From Salicibibacter cibarius (GTDB lineage: Bacteria; Bacillota; Bacilli; Bacillales; Marinococcaceae): 64,000 nt of DNA. The stretch covers positions 4,154,001 through 4,218,000 of the forward strand of contig NZ_CP054705.1 in the NCBI RefSeq assembly GCF_016495725.1, in the 5' to 3' direction. The translations under genes were made by a program, and so were the position numbers. The notes below the pieces were generated by a model that saw only the letters and a list, made by a program, of their open reading frames with translations, ran no database searches and had not been told where the DNA came from. This document shows positions 17,856 to 27,108 of the stretch, in pieces. How positions within the stretch are numbered: position 1 is the stretch's first letter; each line of letters opens with the position of its first letter.

Positions 17856-19064
17856 CTAAATAACATCATTTCTACGTAGATTTTCTACATATGACTCTTT
17901 AAATTCTAATAGACCACAGTAAATTTCTTCGTTATGCTTGCCTACACTTTCTGCTCCGGTAAATTCAACTCTTCCCGGGGTCCGGCTTAATTTCGGAACC
18001 ACACCGGGCATTGGAAATTCCCCCAAATCTGGGTGCTCTTTATAAATAATCATTTCTCTTTCTTTAAATTGCGGGTCTGCAACCATATCTTTCGCATTAT
18101 AAATAGGACCCGATGGAACGCCATGCTTTTCCAAAATTTTGAGGCACTTTTCCGCACTCAAAGTTTGCGTCCAAGTTTCAATTAGGTTATCCAATGCTTC
18201 CATGTTTTCCGCCCTTGCTAAGTGGGTAGAAAATATTTCATTTTCAGCAAGTTCCGGCTGTCCCATGGCTTGGCATAACCTCTTAAAAACCCCGTCTGCA
18301 TTGGCGCCGATAACAATATAAATCTCATCTTTTGTTAGGTAAATACTGGATGGTGCAACGCCCGGAAGAATATTGCCCATTCGCTCCCGAATATAATCAA
18401 CCAGTAAATAATCAGGTATAATACTCTCCATCACTGAAAAGACCGATTCATAGATTGCTGTATCTACGATTTGGCCTTTTCCAGATGTGTTTCGTTCATG
18501 TAGAGCGGTAAGTGTACCAATCGTTGCAAATAAAGCAGCTAGAGAATCGCCAATTGAGATACCTATTCTTGAAGGCGGACGGTCCGGAAACCCTGTAACA
18601 TATCTCAAGCCCCCCATTGCTTCACCAACACTACCAAATCCAGCTCGACTTTTATATGGACCTGTTTGCCCAAAACCAGATGTTCTTGTCATGATAATCT
18701 GAGGGTTAATTGCAGAAAGTTCCTCATAAGATAAACCCCATTTTTCCATCGTTCCGGGACGAAAATTTTCAATGATGACATCTGCTTTTTTCACCAATTC
18801 TTTGAATATATCTTGCCCTTCTTCAACTCTTAGATTCAAGGTGACTGATTTTTTATTTCTTGACTGGATAGGCCACCATAAACCATGACCATCTTTTTGC
18901 TGGCCCCATTGACGCATAGGATCATGTTTATCAGGAGCTTCGACCTTAATAATTTCCGCTCCAAAATCCCCGAGCAAACGACCTGAAAAAGGACCCGCAA
19001 GCAAAGTTCCGAGTTCCAGAACTTTAATTCCTTCTAAAGGCATTTTTTTGTTTATTTTAGCCAT
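17856..19064 (-). CDS. CaiB/BaiF-type class III CoA transferase, second copy
   Basis: About 402 residues, with the family N-terminus (MPLEGIKVLELGTLLAGPFSG) and IIKVEAPDKHDPMRQWG, VIIENFRPGTMEKWGLSYEEL, TSGFGQTGPY and GISIGDSLAALFATIG holding the catalytic Asp. It transfers CoA between carboxylic acids. The start at 19064 is chosen because GGAGG lies eight bases before it and the family fold follows directly. It is the last gene of the operon that begins with the HMG-CoA-lyase-like gene at 24.6 kb, and probably activates the acid produced upstream, which the lyase could then cleave as a CoA ester. Confidence 0.9.
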   Translation of the reverse strand: MAKINKKMPLEGIKVLELGTLLAGPFSGRLLGDFGAEIIKVEAPDKHDPMRQWGQQKDGHGLWWPIQSRNKKSVTLNLRVEEGQDIFKELVKKADVIIENFRPGTMEKWGLSYEELSAINPQIIMTRTSGFGQTGPYKSRAGFGSVGEAMGGLRYVTGFPDRPPSRIGISIGDSLAALFATIGTLTALHERNTSGKGQIVDTAIYESVFSVMESIIPDYLLVDYIRERMGNILPGVAPSSIYLTKDEIYIVIGANADGVFKRLCQAMGQPELAENEIFSTHLARAENMEALDNLIETWTQTLSAEKCLKILEKHGVPSGPIYNAKDMVADPQFKEREMIIYKEHPDLGEFPMPGVVPKLSRTPGRVEFTGAESVGKHNEEIYCGLLEFKESYVENLRRNDVI

Positions 19065-19158
19065 GACATGCCCTCCACATCCATATGATATATTTTCTAT
19101 AGGTAATGATTTAGACAAGATTCATATAAAACAGAAGTTACCACTACTACCTCTTCTC

Positions 19159-19755
19159 CTAATTATTTTCCATATAATGCAGTACTTTTTCTGTTGTAAC
19201 TACGTCGCCGTATTTTTTATTAATATCAAATAGACTGGCTTCATGCGGTTCTTGCATTCGGTCTCCAACACACTCCTTTGGTATAACTACCTTATAACCA
19301 TATTGTAATGCGTCCACTGCTGTCGCACGCACACAACCTGATGTGGTAACACCAGTTACAATGACAGTATCAACACCTTGTGTTGTAAGCATAGAGAAGA
19401 GGGACGTGCCAAAAAAGGCACTAGCATATTTTTTCATTAACAGCGGTTCCTGCGGATTACGATCTAAATGAGGGTCCACCTGAATCCATTCAGATTCAGA
19501 TGTCAACACCCGCAAGGACGGAACTTTTTTAATAAATTGCCCACCCTCAGCCTCATTCTCATACACCACTGTCGTAAAAAAAATAGGGTAACTCTTTTTT
19601 CTTGCTGATTGCAAAAGTTTTTTCAATTGCATGAGCAAACTTGTGTAGTTAGAACCTAATTCACAATAAGGATCCGTAAATCCTTTGATAACATCAACGA
19701 CTACAATAGCTGGATGTTGTCCAAATCCACCCTGCTGTGTTATCAACTTGCTCAT
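19159..19755 (-). CDS. Isochorismatase-family cysteine amidohydrolase
   Basis: The 198-residue product has the family triad: Asp in IVVVDVIKGFTDP, Lys in LMKKYASAFFGT, and Cys in VIVTGVTTSGCVRATAVDAL. This grouping is that of N-carbamoylsarcosine amidase, maleamate amidase and nicotinamidase-like enzymes. Its ATG overlaps the stop of the hydantoinase B gene by four bases (ATGA), so the two are translationally coupled. Next to hydantoinase A/B, an N-carbamoyl amino acid amidase is the natural guess, with ring opening first and then release of ammonia and CO2. The substrate is not proven. Confidence 0.87.
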   Translation of the reverse strand: MSKLITQQGGFGQHPAIVVVDVIKGFTDPYCELGSNYTSLLMQLKKLLQSARKKSYPIFFTTVVYENEAEGGQFIKKVPSLRVLTSESEWIQVDPHLDRNPQEPLLMKKYASAFFGTSLFSMLTTQGVDTVIVTGVTTSGCVRATAVDALQYGYKVVIPKECVGDRMQEPHEASLFDINKKYGDVVTTEKVLHYMENN

Positions 19756-21674
19756 TCTTTGGATACTCCCGATTTCATAGCGCTCTCAGCATTTGAAACA
19801 TCCTCATCCGAAAGCCATGCGTCAAAGCTTCTTCGCGTATCTGCAATTTCAGTTCTTAATTTTTCAATCTCAGGAATGGGCCCATTATCAAACAGTTGTG
19901 TATTTCCTGATTGCTGATTGGTTAGCTCATTTCTTTTTCTTTCCGTTTCTGCAGGATTTAGCGTTTCGTCTTCATTTATCACAACACCATAACCGTTTAA
20001 TGCCCGCTCCTTGCTAATTAAACCGCGACGAACTTCTTTAACAACGTGCTCAGCATCACGCTTTAATGGGTCCCCTAAGCCGCCGGAACCGGCAGTAATA
20101 AAAATCAGTTGATCTCCCTTAAAAACCGGGACATTTTCAACTTTTGAAGGCAGTTTGACCCGCGAACCATCTTTTTTTCGAATCAATAATTTTTGTGATG
20201 GAGCACCATGCTTACCACCTTCCACTCCGAATGGATAGGTATGTGCTCTGTCATCCTGAAAAGTTATATGGCCATCTTCAAGGAACGTGTACGTTTTCTT
20301 TATACCATTTCCTCCTCTAAATTCTCCGGATCCGCCGGAGTCTATATTCGCTTGATACTCATTTATTTGTAAGGGATAATATTTTTCCATATACTCAGCA
20401 GATACCGCTCGGAACTCCGGCCACCAAGAGTGTCCGTCTACTCCATCACCCATTGGACGTGCAGGTACACCACCATAGAGGATTTCCATCGTTTGAAATG
20501 GCATCCCGTTTGAATCTTTTCCGGCATATACGAAGTTCGGGCTGGTTCCGTAACTCCCTGAGACCGAAAACGAATCAAGCGCTTTTGAAAATACACCTTG
20601 CAGGACATCAAAATGTCGAGCCATTACGACAAGACGATTGCTTAGAGGTGCTGGATATTCAGGGCGAAGTATCGACCCCTCCGGAATGTTCACGTTAATT
20701 ACATCGTAATAACCGTCATTAAATACAAGATTGGGCGCATATGCCATAATCAAAAATATTCCGCCAAACATCTTAAACATCTCGGGATTAAGGTAAAAAT
20801 TGATCGGTCCCTGCACTTGAGGGTCAGAACCAGCCCAGTCAAAATTTAGTACTTCACCGTCGCGGTACATGGTTAATTTTAACTTAACCGGTCCATATCC
20901 AAGTCCGTCGTCATCCGCATAATCCTCAAATTCAAATTTTTTACCATCAGGCAAATGAGTACAAATCAAGTCGATGACTCCTGAACGTGTCCGATCCAAG
21001 ATCGCGTCACATGCTTCCATATAGACATCTTTGCCAAACCGTTGACATAATTCTTTCACGCGTTCAGCACCTACGGTTGTACCGGCAACTAAGGCTTTAA
21101 TGTCAGCCTCGGCTTGTTCGGGTAAACGTGTATTGTGCGTAAACATTTTCAGTAGTTCTTCATTCAACGTTCCTTCTTTATAAAGCATTACCGGAGGCAT
21201 ACGTATTCCTTCCTCCAAAACGCTCCGGGCACTAATTGGAATACTTCCTTCCGTCTTACCGCCAACATCCATCAAGTTACCCCATTGCGATGAATAGCCG
21301 ATCAGTTTGTCTTCAAAAAAGATCGGTTTTAATATGAGAAAATCAGGAAGGTGAGAAACCGTACCTTCACACATGTAAGGATCATTCAAAGCAATGACAT
21401 CGCCGTCTTTCAGGTCAGAAATTTCATAGGATGAATGTTCTAAAATGGTATCAATGGCGCTCCCGAACTGGCCCACGACCATTCTTCCCTTTTTGTCCGT
21501 AATTAACGGGAATTGATCTTCCTGTTCTCGAATGATTGGACTCACCGCCGTCGTAACCAGTACACGATCCATCTCATAGCGAATATTTTGTAAAGCGTTT
21601 TCAATAATATCCAACGTAATCTGGTCGATGTTATGTTCCCGAACATAATCAGGAAGCGATTGGTTTACGCTCAT
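19752..21674 (-). CDS. hyuB: Hydantoinase B/oxoprolinase family protein (HyuB)
   Basis: The 640-residue product is the B subunit of ATP-dependent hydantoinases, oxoprolinases and acetophenone carboxylases. Visible blocks include ITLDIIENALQNIRYEMDRV, GHSWWPEFRAVSAEYMEKYY, the glycine-rich GGSGEFRGGNGIKKTYTF and TAGSGGLGDPLKRD. The ATG overlaps the end of hyuA (TAATG), so the two subunits are coupled in the usual A-B order. It works as a complex with HyuA, which is frameshifted here. Confidence 0.92.
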   Translation of the reverse strand: MSVNQSLPDYVREHNIDQITLDIIENALQNIRYEMDRVLVTTAVSPIIREQEDQFPLITDKKGRMVVGQFGSAIDTILEHSSYEISDLKDGDVIALNDPYMCEGTVSHLPDFLILKPIFFEDKLIGYSSQWGNLMDVGGKTEGSIPISARSVLEEGIRMPPVMLYKEGTLNEELLKMFTHNTRLPEQAEADIKALVAGTTVGAERVKELCQRFGKDVYMEACDAILDRTRSGVIDLICTHLPDGKKFEFEDYADDDGLGYGPVKLKLTMYRDGEVLNFDWAGSDPQVQGPINFYLNPEMFKMFGGIFLIMAYAPNLVFNDGYYDVINVNIPEGSILRPEYPAPLSNRLVVMARHFDVLQGVFSKALDSFSVSGSYGTSPNFVYAGKDSNGMPFQTMEILYGGVPARPMGDGVDGHSWWPEFRAVSAEYMEKYYPLQINEYQANIDSGGSGEFRGGNGIKKTYTFLEDGHITFQDDRAHTYPFGVEGGKHGAPSQKLLIRKKDGSRVKLPSKVENVPVFKGDQLIFITAGSGGLGDPLKRDAEHVVKEVRRGLISKERALNGYGVVINEDETLNPAETERKRNELTNQQSGNTQLFDNGPIPEIEKLRTEIADTRRSFDAWLSDEDVSNAESAMKSGVSKE

Positions 21675-23733
21675 TATTCAGCAACCTCCTTGTCAATTAA
21701 AATATTCCTAAATTCATCAATCTTTCCACGGTATCCTGGCTCAATCACAACTGTACTGTCTTCTTGTAAGATGACAGCCGGCCCAATGACAACTTGGCCT
21801 GGTTTTAAATGGTTGCGGTTATACAACGGTGTATCGGTTTCCTTACCGGTAAAATAAACATTTTCTCTTCGTTCTACAGGGGGATCGTTATCTTCTAAGG
21901 TCATTTCTTCTTCTGTTAAAGAGACGCCTTCAATCGTTCCTTTTCCAACGACACGAACCGTTGCCATTTCAATTGAAGTGCTTAAATCAAATCCAAATCG
22001 TCTTCGATGTTCTTGCTCAAATTGATCCCGTAAAACTTCAAACCCTTTTCCCTCCAGCTCTTCCAAATGCACTTGGCAAGGAATTTGGATATTCTGAAGA
22101 TAATAACGGCAATCAACGAAAAAATCGAATTGGCGCAAGTTTGCCGGTACGCCTTCATCATCCAGCCACTGGGTTGCTTCCGTTTGAAGTTTTTTCAAAA
22201 GTGCCATTAATTCTGACATAGGAGTTTTCTCGGCGATTTTTAAATACGTTACAGCAAATTCGTTCTGAATGTTTGAAGATAGAAACCCAAAGGCACTCAT
22301 GACACCCGGGGTAGGCGGAATAATGACCGGGAATGCATTAATCAACCCGCCGAGTGCATTGGCATGCATTGGTCCAGCTCCACCAAACGCAACAAGCCCG
22401 AATTCTCTTGGATCATAACCTCTTTCCACGCTGACGACACGTAATGCTGAGTGCATGTTTTCATTTGCGATGTCAAGAATCCCTTGCGCAGTCTCTTCAA
22501 TCGTAAGATCTAGTTCATCAGCAATGGTCTTGACAGCGTTTCTGGCGGCTGATTCGCTGAGTTCAAAATCACCTCCCAATTTTGTATCAGATGGAATGTG
22601 ATGAAGAACCACATTTGCATCTGTAACCGTTGGTTCTGTCCCCCGTTTCCGTAGCAAGCAGGCCCGGGGTCTGCACCGGCGCTATTCGGTCCGACAAGAA
22701 GTGTTCCGGATTTAGAAAGATGAGCAATCGATCCCCCTCCGGCTCCAACGCTGTGAATATCGACTGTTCGAGATTTGAATTCGTGATAACCGATACGAAC
22801 GTCCCGTTTGACAGTAGCTTCTTTATCAATAACGAGTGAAACATCTGTGGAGGTTCCTCCCATATCAAGGACTAACACATTGGGGACATCGATTAATTCA
22901 GAAAGGTACGAAGAACCAACGACACCACCGGAAGGCCCTGAAAATGAAATATCGACAGGGCGTTCAGTCGCGGCTTTAGCGCTCATCGTCCCACCATCAG
23001 AACGAACGATGTTTAATTGCCCATCAAATCCTTTTTCAGACTGAGAAGATTCCAAGCGATTTAAATAATTCAGGACTTGAGGGCGCGTGTAAGTATTAAT
23101 TACGGTGGTAAGCGCCCGTTCATACTCCCCATATTCCGGCACAATGTCGGATGAGATCGACACGGGAAGATCCGGATACATTTCATTAATGAGATTACGA
23201 ACATACTTTTCATGTTCCGGATTAAGATAAGAGTTTAGAAACGCGATCGCCATCGACTCAACGCCACTTTCCACGAGTTCCTCTATTTGTTCACGGCAAG
23301 CCGCCTCGTTTAACGCTTGAGTAACCTCTCCTTGAGCGTTTATTCTTTCATTCATTCCATAGGTGTCGATCAGATCCGCGAGTGGCTCCGGCTTATCTAA
23401 TGCCATCCATCCGTAAAGGGGGCCCGGCGTCCAGGCACGTGCCAAATGTAAAATATGCTCATGTCCTTTTGTTGTTAAAAACCCAACACGTGCACCCTTT
23501 TTTTCCAAAATCATGTTTGTTACGACTGTTGTTCCGTGAAATAAAAGATTTATATCAGAAAACGGGATGTCGGCTTTTTTACACGCCTTTTCCAGACCGT
23601 TCATTACGCCTTGAGACTGATTTTCCGGTGTTGACAGCACTTTTTCTATCATAAGTTGACCGGTTTTAGGATTAGCCAACAAAACATCTGTAAAAGTCCC
23701 GCCCACGTCTATTCCTACATTATGCTTCAACAT
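21674..23733 (-). pseudogene. hyuA: Hydantoinase A/oxoprolinase (HyuA), one-base frameshift
   Basis: The A subunit binds ATP in an actin-like fold: NVGIDVGGTFTDVLLANP at the N-terminus, LFHGTTVVTNMILEKKGARV, VLVLDMGGTSTDVSLV and GAGGGSIAHLSKSG are intact. The frame breaks at 22640-22644, where a run of five G (minus strand) follows CYGN; with six G the sequence reads through as CYGNGGTEPTVTDANVVLHH and on to the end of the second half. So one base is missing, either in the genome or in the assembly. The joined protein is about 685 residues, normal for the family. It is second in the operon, 30 bases after the lyase. Confidence 0.87.
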
Positions 23734-23763
23734 AAAACCCTCCTTGAAAAAATGAATACTTCA

Positions 23764-24645
23764 TTAAGCAGGACCTGCTTTCATGACAAGTCCGTCTAAA
23801 CGATGCCCTACTTTGCCTTCCACCCATTCAGCCGTATCTACCAATTGGTTTAGATCACCTGGGGTTTCCTCATTCATTTGCTTGAAAAGATGGATGAGAT
23901 CTTCCGTGCAAACATTGCCGACAGCCATTGGAGCAAAGGGACACCCGCCTAATCCACCAATGCTTGACTCAAATGATCGAACCCCGGCCTGAAACCCTGC
24001 ATATGCATTTGCTAACGCTAACCCTCTCGTATTATGGAAGTGAAGTCCCAGCTTTGTTTCTGGAAAATATTGATTAAACCGATTGACGTTTTCCAATACT
24101 TGCTTCGGATCAGCCATTCCTGTTGTATCAGCAAGAGTAATTTGATCAGCACCATGTTCAAGAAACGCTTCAGCAATCTTCAAAACGCGAGAAAAAGGCA
24201 CCTCGCCTTCAAAGGGACATCCGAAAGCGTTTCCAATTGTGCTTACAACGCAACGCCCTTTTGTTTTAGCCTGATCGATTAAAGGAGTTAATTGCTTAAG
24301 AGATTCATCGGTGGTTCGTCGGGCGTTTTTTAAATTAAACGTTGTCGAAGCTGCCAACACGACATGAATATCATCAAGATCACAGGCCAATGCCCGCTCT
24401 ACTCCGTTGGGACTTAAAACAAGGCCAGCGTATCGAACACCGTCCTGACGAGGGATTGCCTGTATGACTTCCTCTGCATTCGCCATCTGCGGGACTACCT
24501 TTGCATTAACAAAAGATGCTACTTCAATTTTTTTAATCCCTGACATTTGTAATTTTTTGATCATCTCTACACGATCTTCGATGGTTAGACGAATTTTTTC
24601 ATTTTGTAAACCATCACGAGGGCCAACCTCGCAAATTTCTATCAC
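23764..24645 (-). CDS. Hydroxymethylglutaryl-CoA lyase-like enzyme
   Basis: A 293-residue TIM-barrel enzyme of the HMG-CoA lyase family, with EVGPRDGLQNEKIRLT (metal and substrate binding), VASFVNAKVVPQMANAEEV, VVSTIGNAFGCPFEGEVP, the LADTTGMADP strand, GLHFHNTRGLALANAYAG with the metal-binding HFH, and the glycine-cysteine loop SIGGLGGCPFAPMAVGN. It cleaves a 3-hydroxy-3-methylacyl-CoA to acetyl-CoA or pyruvate and a keto acid. It is the first gene of the operon with hyuA, hyuB, amidase and CaiB, and its promoter faces a GntR gene. In such a context the natural substrate could be a CoA ester made by the CaiB enzyme, rather than HMG-CoA from leucine. Confidence 0.9.
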   Translation of the reverse strand: MIEICEVGPRDGLQNEKIRLTIEDRVEMIKKLQMSGIKKIEVASFVNAKVVPQMANAEEVIQAIPRQDGVRYAGLVLSPNGVERALACDLDDIHVVLAASTTFNLKNARRTTDESLKQLTPLIDQAKTKGRCVVSTIGNAFGCPFEGEVPFSRVLKIAEAFLEHGADQITLADTTGMADPKQVLENVNRFNQYFPETKLGLHFHNTRGLALANAYAGFQAGVRSFESSIGGLGGCPFAPMAVGNVCTEDLIHLFKQMNEETPGDLNQLVDTAEWVEGKVGHRLDGLVMKAGPA

Positions 24646-24715
24646 ATAAACACCCCCCTTAAAAAATATATAATCTTACTCTATAGTTGAATCAGCTACC
24701 ATCGTAAAAATCTGC

Positions 24716-24727
24716 ATTGTATACAAT
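24716..24727. promoter_or_regulatory. GntR/FCD-type operator, perfect palindrome
   Basis: ATTGTATACAAT is a perfect 12-base palindrome in the gap between the lyase operon and the divergent gntR gene, 71 bases upstream of the lyase start. FCD-type GntR proteins bind palindromes of this TTGTATACAA form. Confidence 0.65.
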
Positions 24728-24833
24728 TTTTCCGAAAAATTATTCTTTCCACTCTATTCACTTTTTATTTATTCCTATTATAATAGATATTAGAGAAATG
24801 TCAATGAAGTATAGGAAGATTTTTAATATTTTT

Positions 24834-24845
24834 ATTGTATGCAAT
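24834..24845. promoter_or_regulatory. Second GntR-type operator at gntR
   Basis: ATTGTATGCAAT differs by one base from the palindrome at 24716 and lies directly before the gntR ribosome site (AGGAGGAG). Binding there would block gntR itself, so autoregulation is likely. Confidence 0.6.
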
Positions 24846-24860
24846 TAGGAGGAGATACCA

Positions 24861-25520
24861 ATGAACACTTATGAAAGGATAAAGCGATCGATTATCAATG
24901 GCGAATTAAAACCAGGTGAAAAACTAAGAGAAGAAAGACTTTCATCTGAACTAAACGTAAGTCGTACACCTGTACGAGAAGCGTTAAAAAAACTCGAAGT
25001 GGAAAATCTTGTTGTTTATTATCAAAATCGAGGTTCTGCCGTTCAAAATTATTCAGAGGATGACATCCTAAATGCCTACAATTTGCGCGGGTTGCTTGAA
25101 GGTTATGCCGCTTCTTTAGCTGCTTACAATTATATAGAAGGTTATAAAGGATTGATTCGTGATGCCAATGAAAAATACAGGATGGCTGTACAGCAATGCT
25201 TAGAGAATAAAAACGAAGAAACGATTTTAGGAGTCATGAAAGCCAACCGCTTATTTCATGACATTATTTTGGAGATGTCTAATAATAATCAAATTAGCAC
25301 TGTGCTCTCTTCAGTTGTAGCATTGCCGCTTGTATACCAATCATTTTACTGGTATACAAATGAAGAAATCAAATTGTCCGTCGTACAACATATAAATATT
25401 GAATCGGCCATTAAACGAAGAGATATGGACGAAGCTAAAACGCTAATGACATCACATATTTATCATGGGCGCAATCATGTGCTCCATCATTTTAACGAAA
25501 TTATGAAATATAACAGCTAA
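24861..25520 (+). CDS. GntR-family transcriptional regulator, FCD domain
   Basis: The 219-residue product has the N-terminal GntR winged helix (IKRSIINGELKPGEKLREERLSSELNVSRTPVREALKKLEVENLV) and an all-helical C-terminal FCD ligand domain with the first-helix ILNAYNLRGLLEGYAASLAA, NRLFHDIILEMSNN and the closing HINIESAIKRRDMDEAKTLMTSHI, which supply the metal/ligand residues Asp, His and His. AGGAGGAG precedes the ATG. It is divergent from the lyase-hyuAB-amidase-CaiB operon, with two operator palindromes between them, and most likely represses that operon until an organic acid binds. Confidence 0.93.
   Translation: MNTYERIKRSIINGELKPGEKLREERLSSELNVSRTPVREALKKLEVENLVVYYQNRGSAVQNYSEDDILNAYNLRGLLEGYAASLAAYNYIEGYKGLIRDANEKYRMAVQQCLENKNEETILGVMKANRLFHDIILEMSNNNQISTVLSSVVALPLVYQSFYWYTNEEIKLSVVQHINIESAIKRRDMDEAKTLMTSHIYHGRNHVLHHFNEIMKYNS
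25330..25359. repeat. Operator-like inverted pair inside gntR
   Basis: TTGTATACCA (25330-25339) and TGGTATACAA (25350-25359) are perfect inverted copies within the coding region of gntR. Each resembles the promoter palindrome. It could be an internal roadblock site or a coincidence of the codons for LVYQ and WYTN. Confidence 0.3.
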
Positions 25521-25572
25521 GCCATTATCGAAGGAAACTCGACACAGAAACAACAGGAGAAAAACTACGCTA

Positions 25573-25883
25573 ATGAGTGATTCAAAAGCTTCTGCCTATG
25601 CTTGCTCCGGTCATTACATGCAGTATGATTTGGATCCTTTACAGGGAAACATGACGATATCATTTACAAGGTGGCGTCGACTGCATGTCGATCGGATGAT
25701 CCTTGATATCGATCTACTTACATCCCTGGGTGTAAGCACCCTTTTTATAATGGTGTATGCGCCATTGGAATCTATGGGTAAAGGTATGTTGTGCTTTTCC
25801 ACTGGAATGTGGAGCAAGGTCAAATATTCTATGTTCCTAATCTATGCGTTTAAAATTGGGAATCGTCCCGATTGGTTCCAATA
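25573..25883 (+). pseudogene. Unrecognised open frame cut by IS30
   Basis: After gntR an open frame begins MSDSKASAYACSGHYMQYDL and runs into the IS30 element. Across the insertion, removing one copy of the 13-base duplication, the frame continues a further 10 or so codons (FQYFRLIIKIIDK) to a stop. No family is recognised, the ribosome site is weak and codon use is not convincing, so it may be relic DNA rather than a gene. Confidence 0.25.
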
Positions 25884-25944
25884 CGTGAATTGCAATGTTA
25901 AATGCAACACTTCCATCATAGACCGTGGCACAGGGTTTCCGGGG

Positions 25945-25978
25945 TTTCTCCGGGGCGGGCTAGCCCGCCCCGGAGAAA
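25945..25978. repeat. Perfect 34-base palindrome at the end of the IS30 transposase gene
   Basis: Two 17-base arms beginning TTTCTCCGGGGCGGGCT meet without a loop. The palindrome contains the transposase stop codon at 25960. It is very GC-rich and would form a strong hairpin or cruciform, and could terminate transcription in either direction within the element. Confidence 0.7.
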
Positions 25979-27003
25979 GCTCGCGCAAAAACGTCATCGG
26001 GCGTTTCATAGCCTAAGATTTTTCGCGGAAGCTCATTCATCCATGCTTCTACCTCTTGCAGCTTTTCGTCCGTGTACGAATGGATCGCTTCGCCTTTCTT
26101 GATAAATCGTCGGATCAGTCCGTTGTGGCGCTCATTGGAGCCTCGCTCGTATGATGCGAAGGGGTGGGAAAAATAGATAGCTATCCCCGCTTGTTTCCCA
26201 AGAGCATCCAGTTCACTAAATTCCGATCCATTATCTGCTGTGATGGTCTTAAATACGCGAGAATGGTCTTTTTGATAGGGAGCGAATAAGGTCTGTAGCC
26301 CTTTCTCGACCGAAGACGCATCCTTCCCTTCGAGACGCGTTATAAGCTCTTTACGGGTTTTCCGCTCGACCAAGGTGAGGAGGGCTTCATCGTTCGATTT
26401 CTTCCCGATCACTGTGTCGATTTCCCAGTGTCCAATGGTTTCTCGGGTATCAACCGATGGGCAGCGTTCCTCAATGCTTGTCCCGTACACGCGCTTGTTT
26501 TGACGCGAGCGTTTTTTCTTGGGTGAGCGCCGGAGCTTGAGCGGCAGATCCATATTGATGACCGTTAAATGCCCGGCATCGATCCAGTTGTAAAGGGTTT
26601 TGGCGCAGGGAATGTAGGAACCTTGCCACTCTGGGCATTTACGGGCGTAACCCACGACGACATCAGGCGACCACTTGTCCTTCAAGATTTTCTGCTCGAC
26701 GAATGCTAGAAACGCAGAAGCTTTGGGGCGCACAGAAGGACATCCGCTGTTTTGACGATGGTCTTGATACACACGCGCCCCGGCATCCGCATAATACGTT
26801 TCATACGGTTTTCGGTTCGTATCCATCTGTTGGACGGTTCCCCGTTTTTTCTCGCGGGAGAGCGTGCTGACATGGCGGCCCATTTTCTTTGCGATGGTTC
26901 GTAAAGACAGCCCCATCTTGAGATAAGCGGAGAACTCCCCTCGCTTTGTCTCGGATAAATGTGAAAACGTACGTCGGGTTGTGGTACAATCAGTGTTAGC
27001 CAT
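25960..27003 (-). CDS. IS30-family transposase
   Basis: The 347-residue product has the N-terminal HTH of IS30 transposases (HLSETKRGEFSAYLKMGLSLRTIAKKMGRHVSTLSRE), a middle linker, and the DDE domain with GHWEIDTVIGK (first Asp), FKTITADNGSEFSELDAL (second Asp) and FSHPFASYERGSNERHNGLIRRF (catalytic Glu). Full length and without breaks. Its stop lies inside a large perfect palindrome close to the element's left end. Confidence 0.92.
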   Translation of the reverse strand: MANTDCTTTRRTFSHLSETKRGEFSAYLKMGLSLRTIAKKMGRHVSTLSREKKRGTVQQMDTNRKPYETYYADAGARVYQDHRQNSGCPSVRPKASAFLAFVEQKILKDKWSPDVVVGYARKCPEWQGSYIPCAKTLYNWIDAGHLTVINMDLPLKLRRSPKKKRSRQNKRVYGTSIEERCPSVDTRETIGHWEIDTVIGKKSNDEALLTLVERKTRKELITRLEGKDASSVEKGLQTLFAPYQKDHSRVFKTITADNGSEFSELDALGKQAGIAIYFSHPFASYERGSNERHNGLIRRFIKKGEAIHSYTDEKLQEVEAWMNELPRKILGYETPDDVFARAFSGAG

Positions 27004-27108
27004 CGTTGAGACCTCCGTGTGTTACGTGTTGTAGGTGACATTAATGATACACGGTCTCACGATGGTTTTGTGTTTTATTTACGTGTTGCATTTCATTTTA
27101 CAATGAAC

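Larger units (their letters stand above)
25884..27108 (-). mobile_element. IS30-family insertion sequence with 13-base target duplication
   Basis: Left end 25884-25910 and right end 27082-27108 are imperfect 27-base inverted repeats sharing AAATGCAACAC at their inner side. Directly abutting both ends is the 13-base direct repeat ATTGGTTCCAATA (25871-25883 and 27109-27121), itself nearly palindromic; preference for palindromic targets is known for IS30. The element is 1225 bases and carries one transposase gene. Confidence 0.88.

Noticed and set aside
25902-26102. Plus-strand frames across the IS30 end
   Set aside because: They read through the palindrome and antisense transposase.
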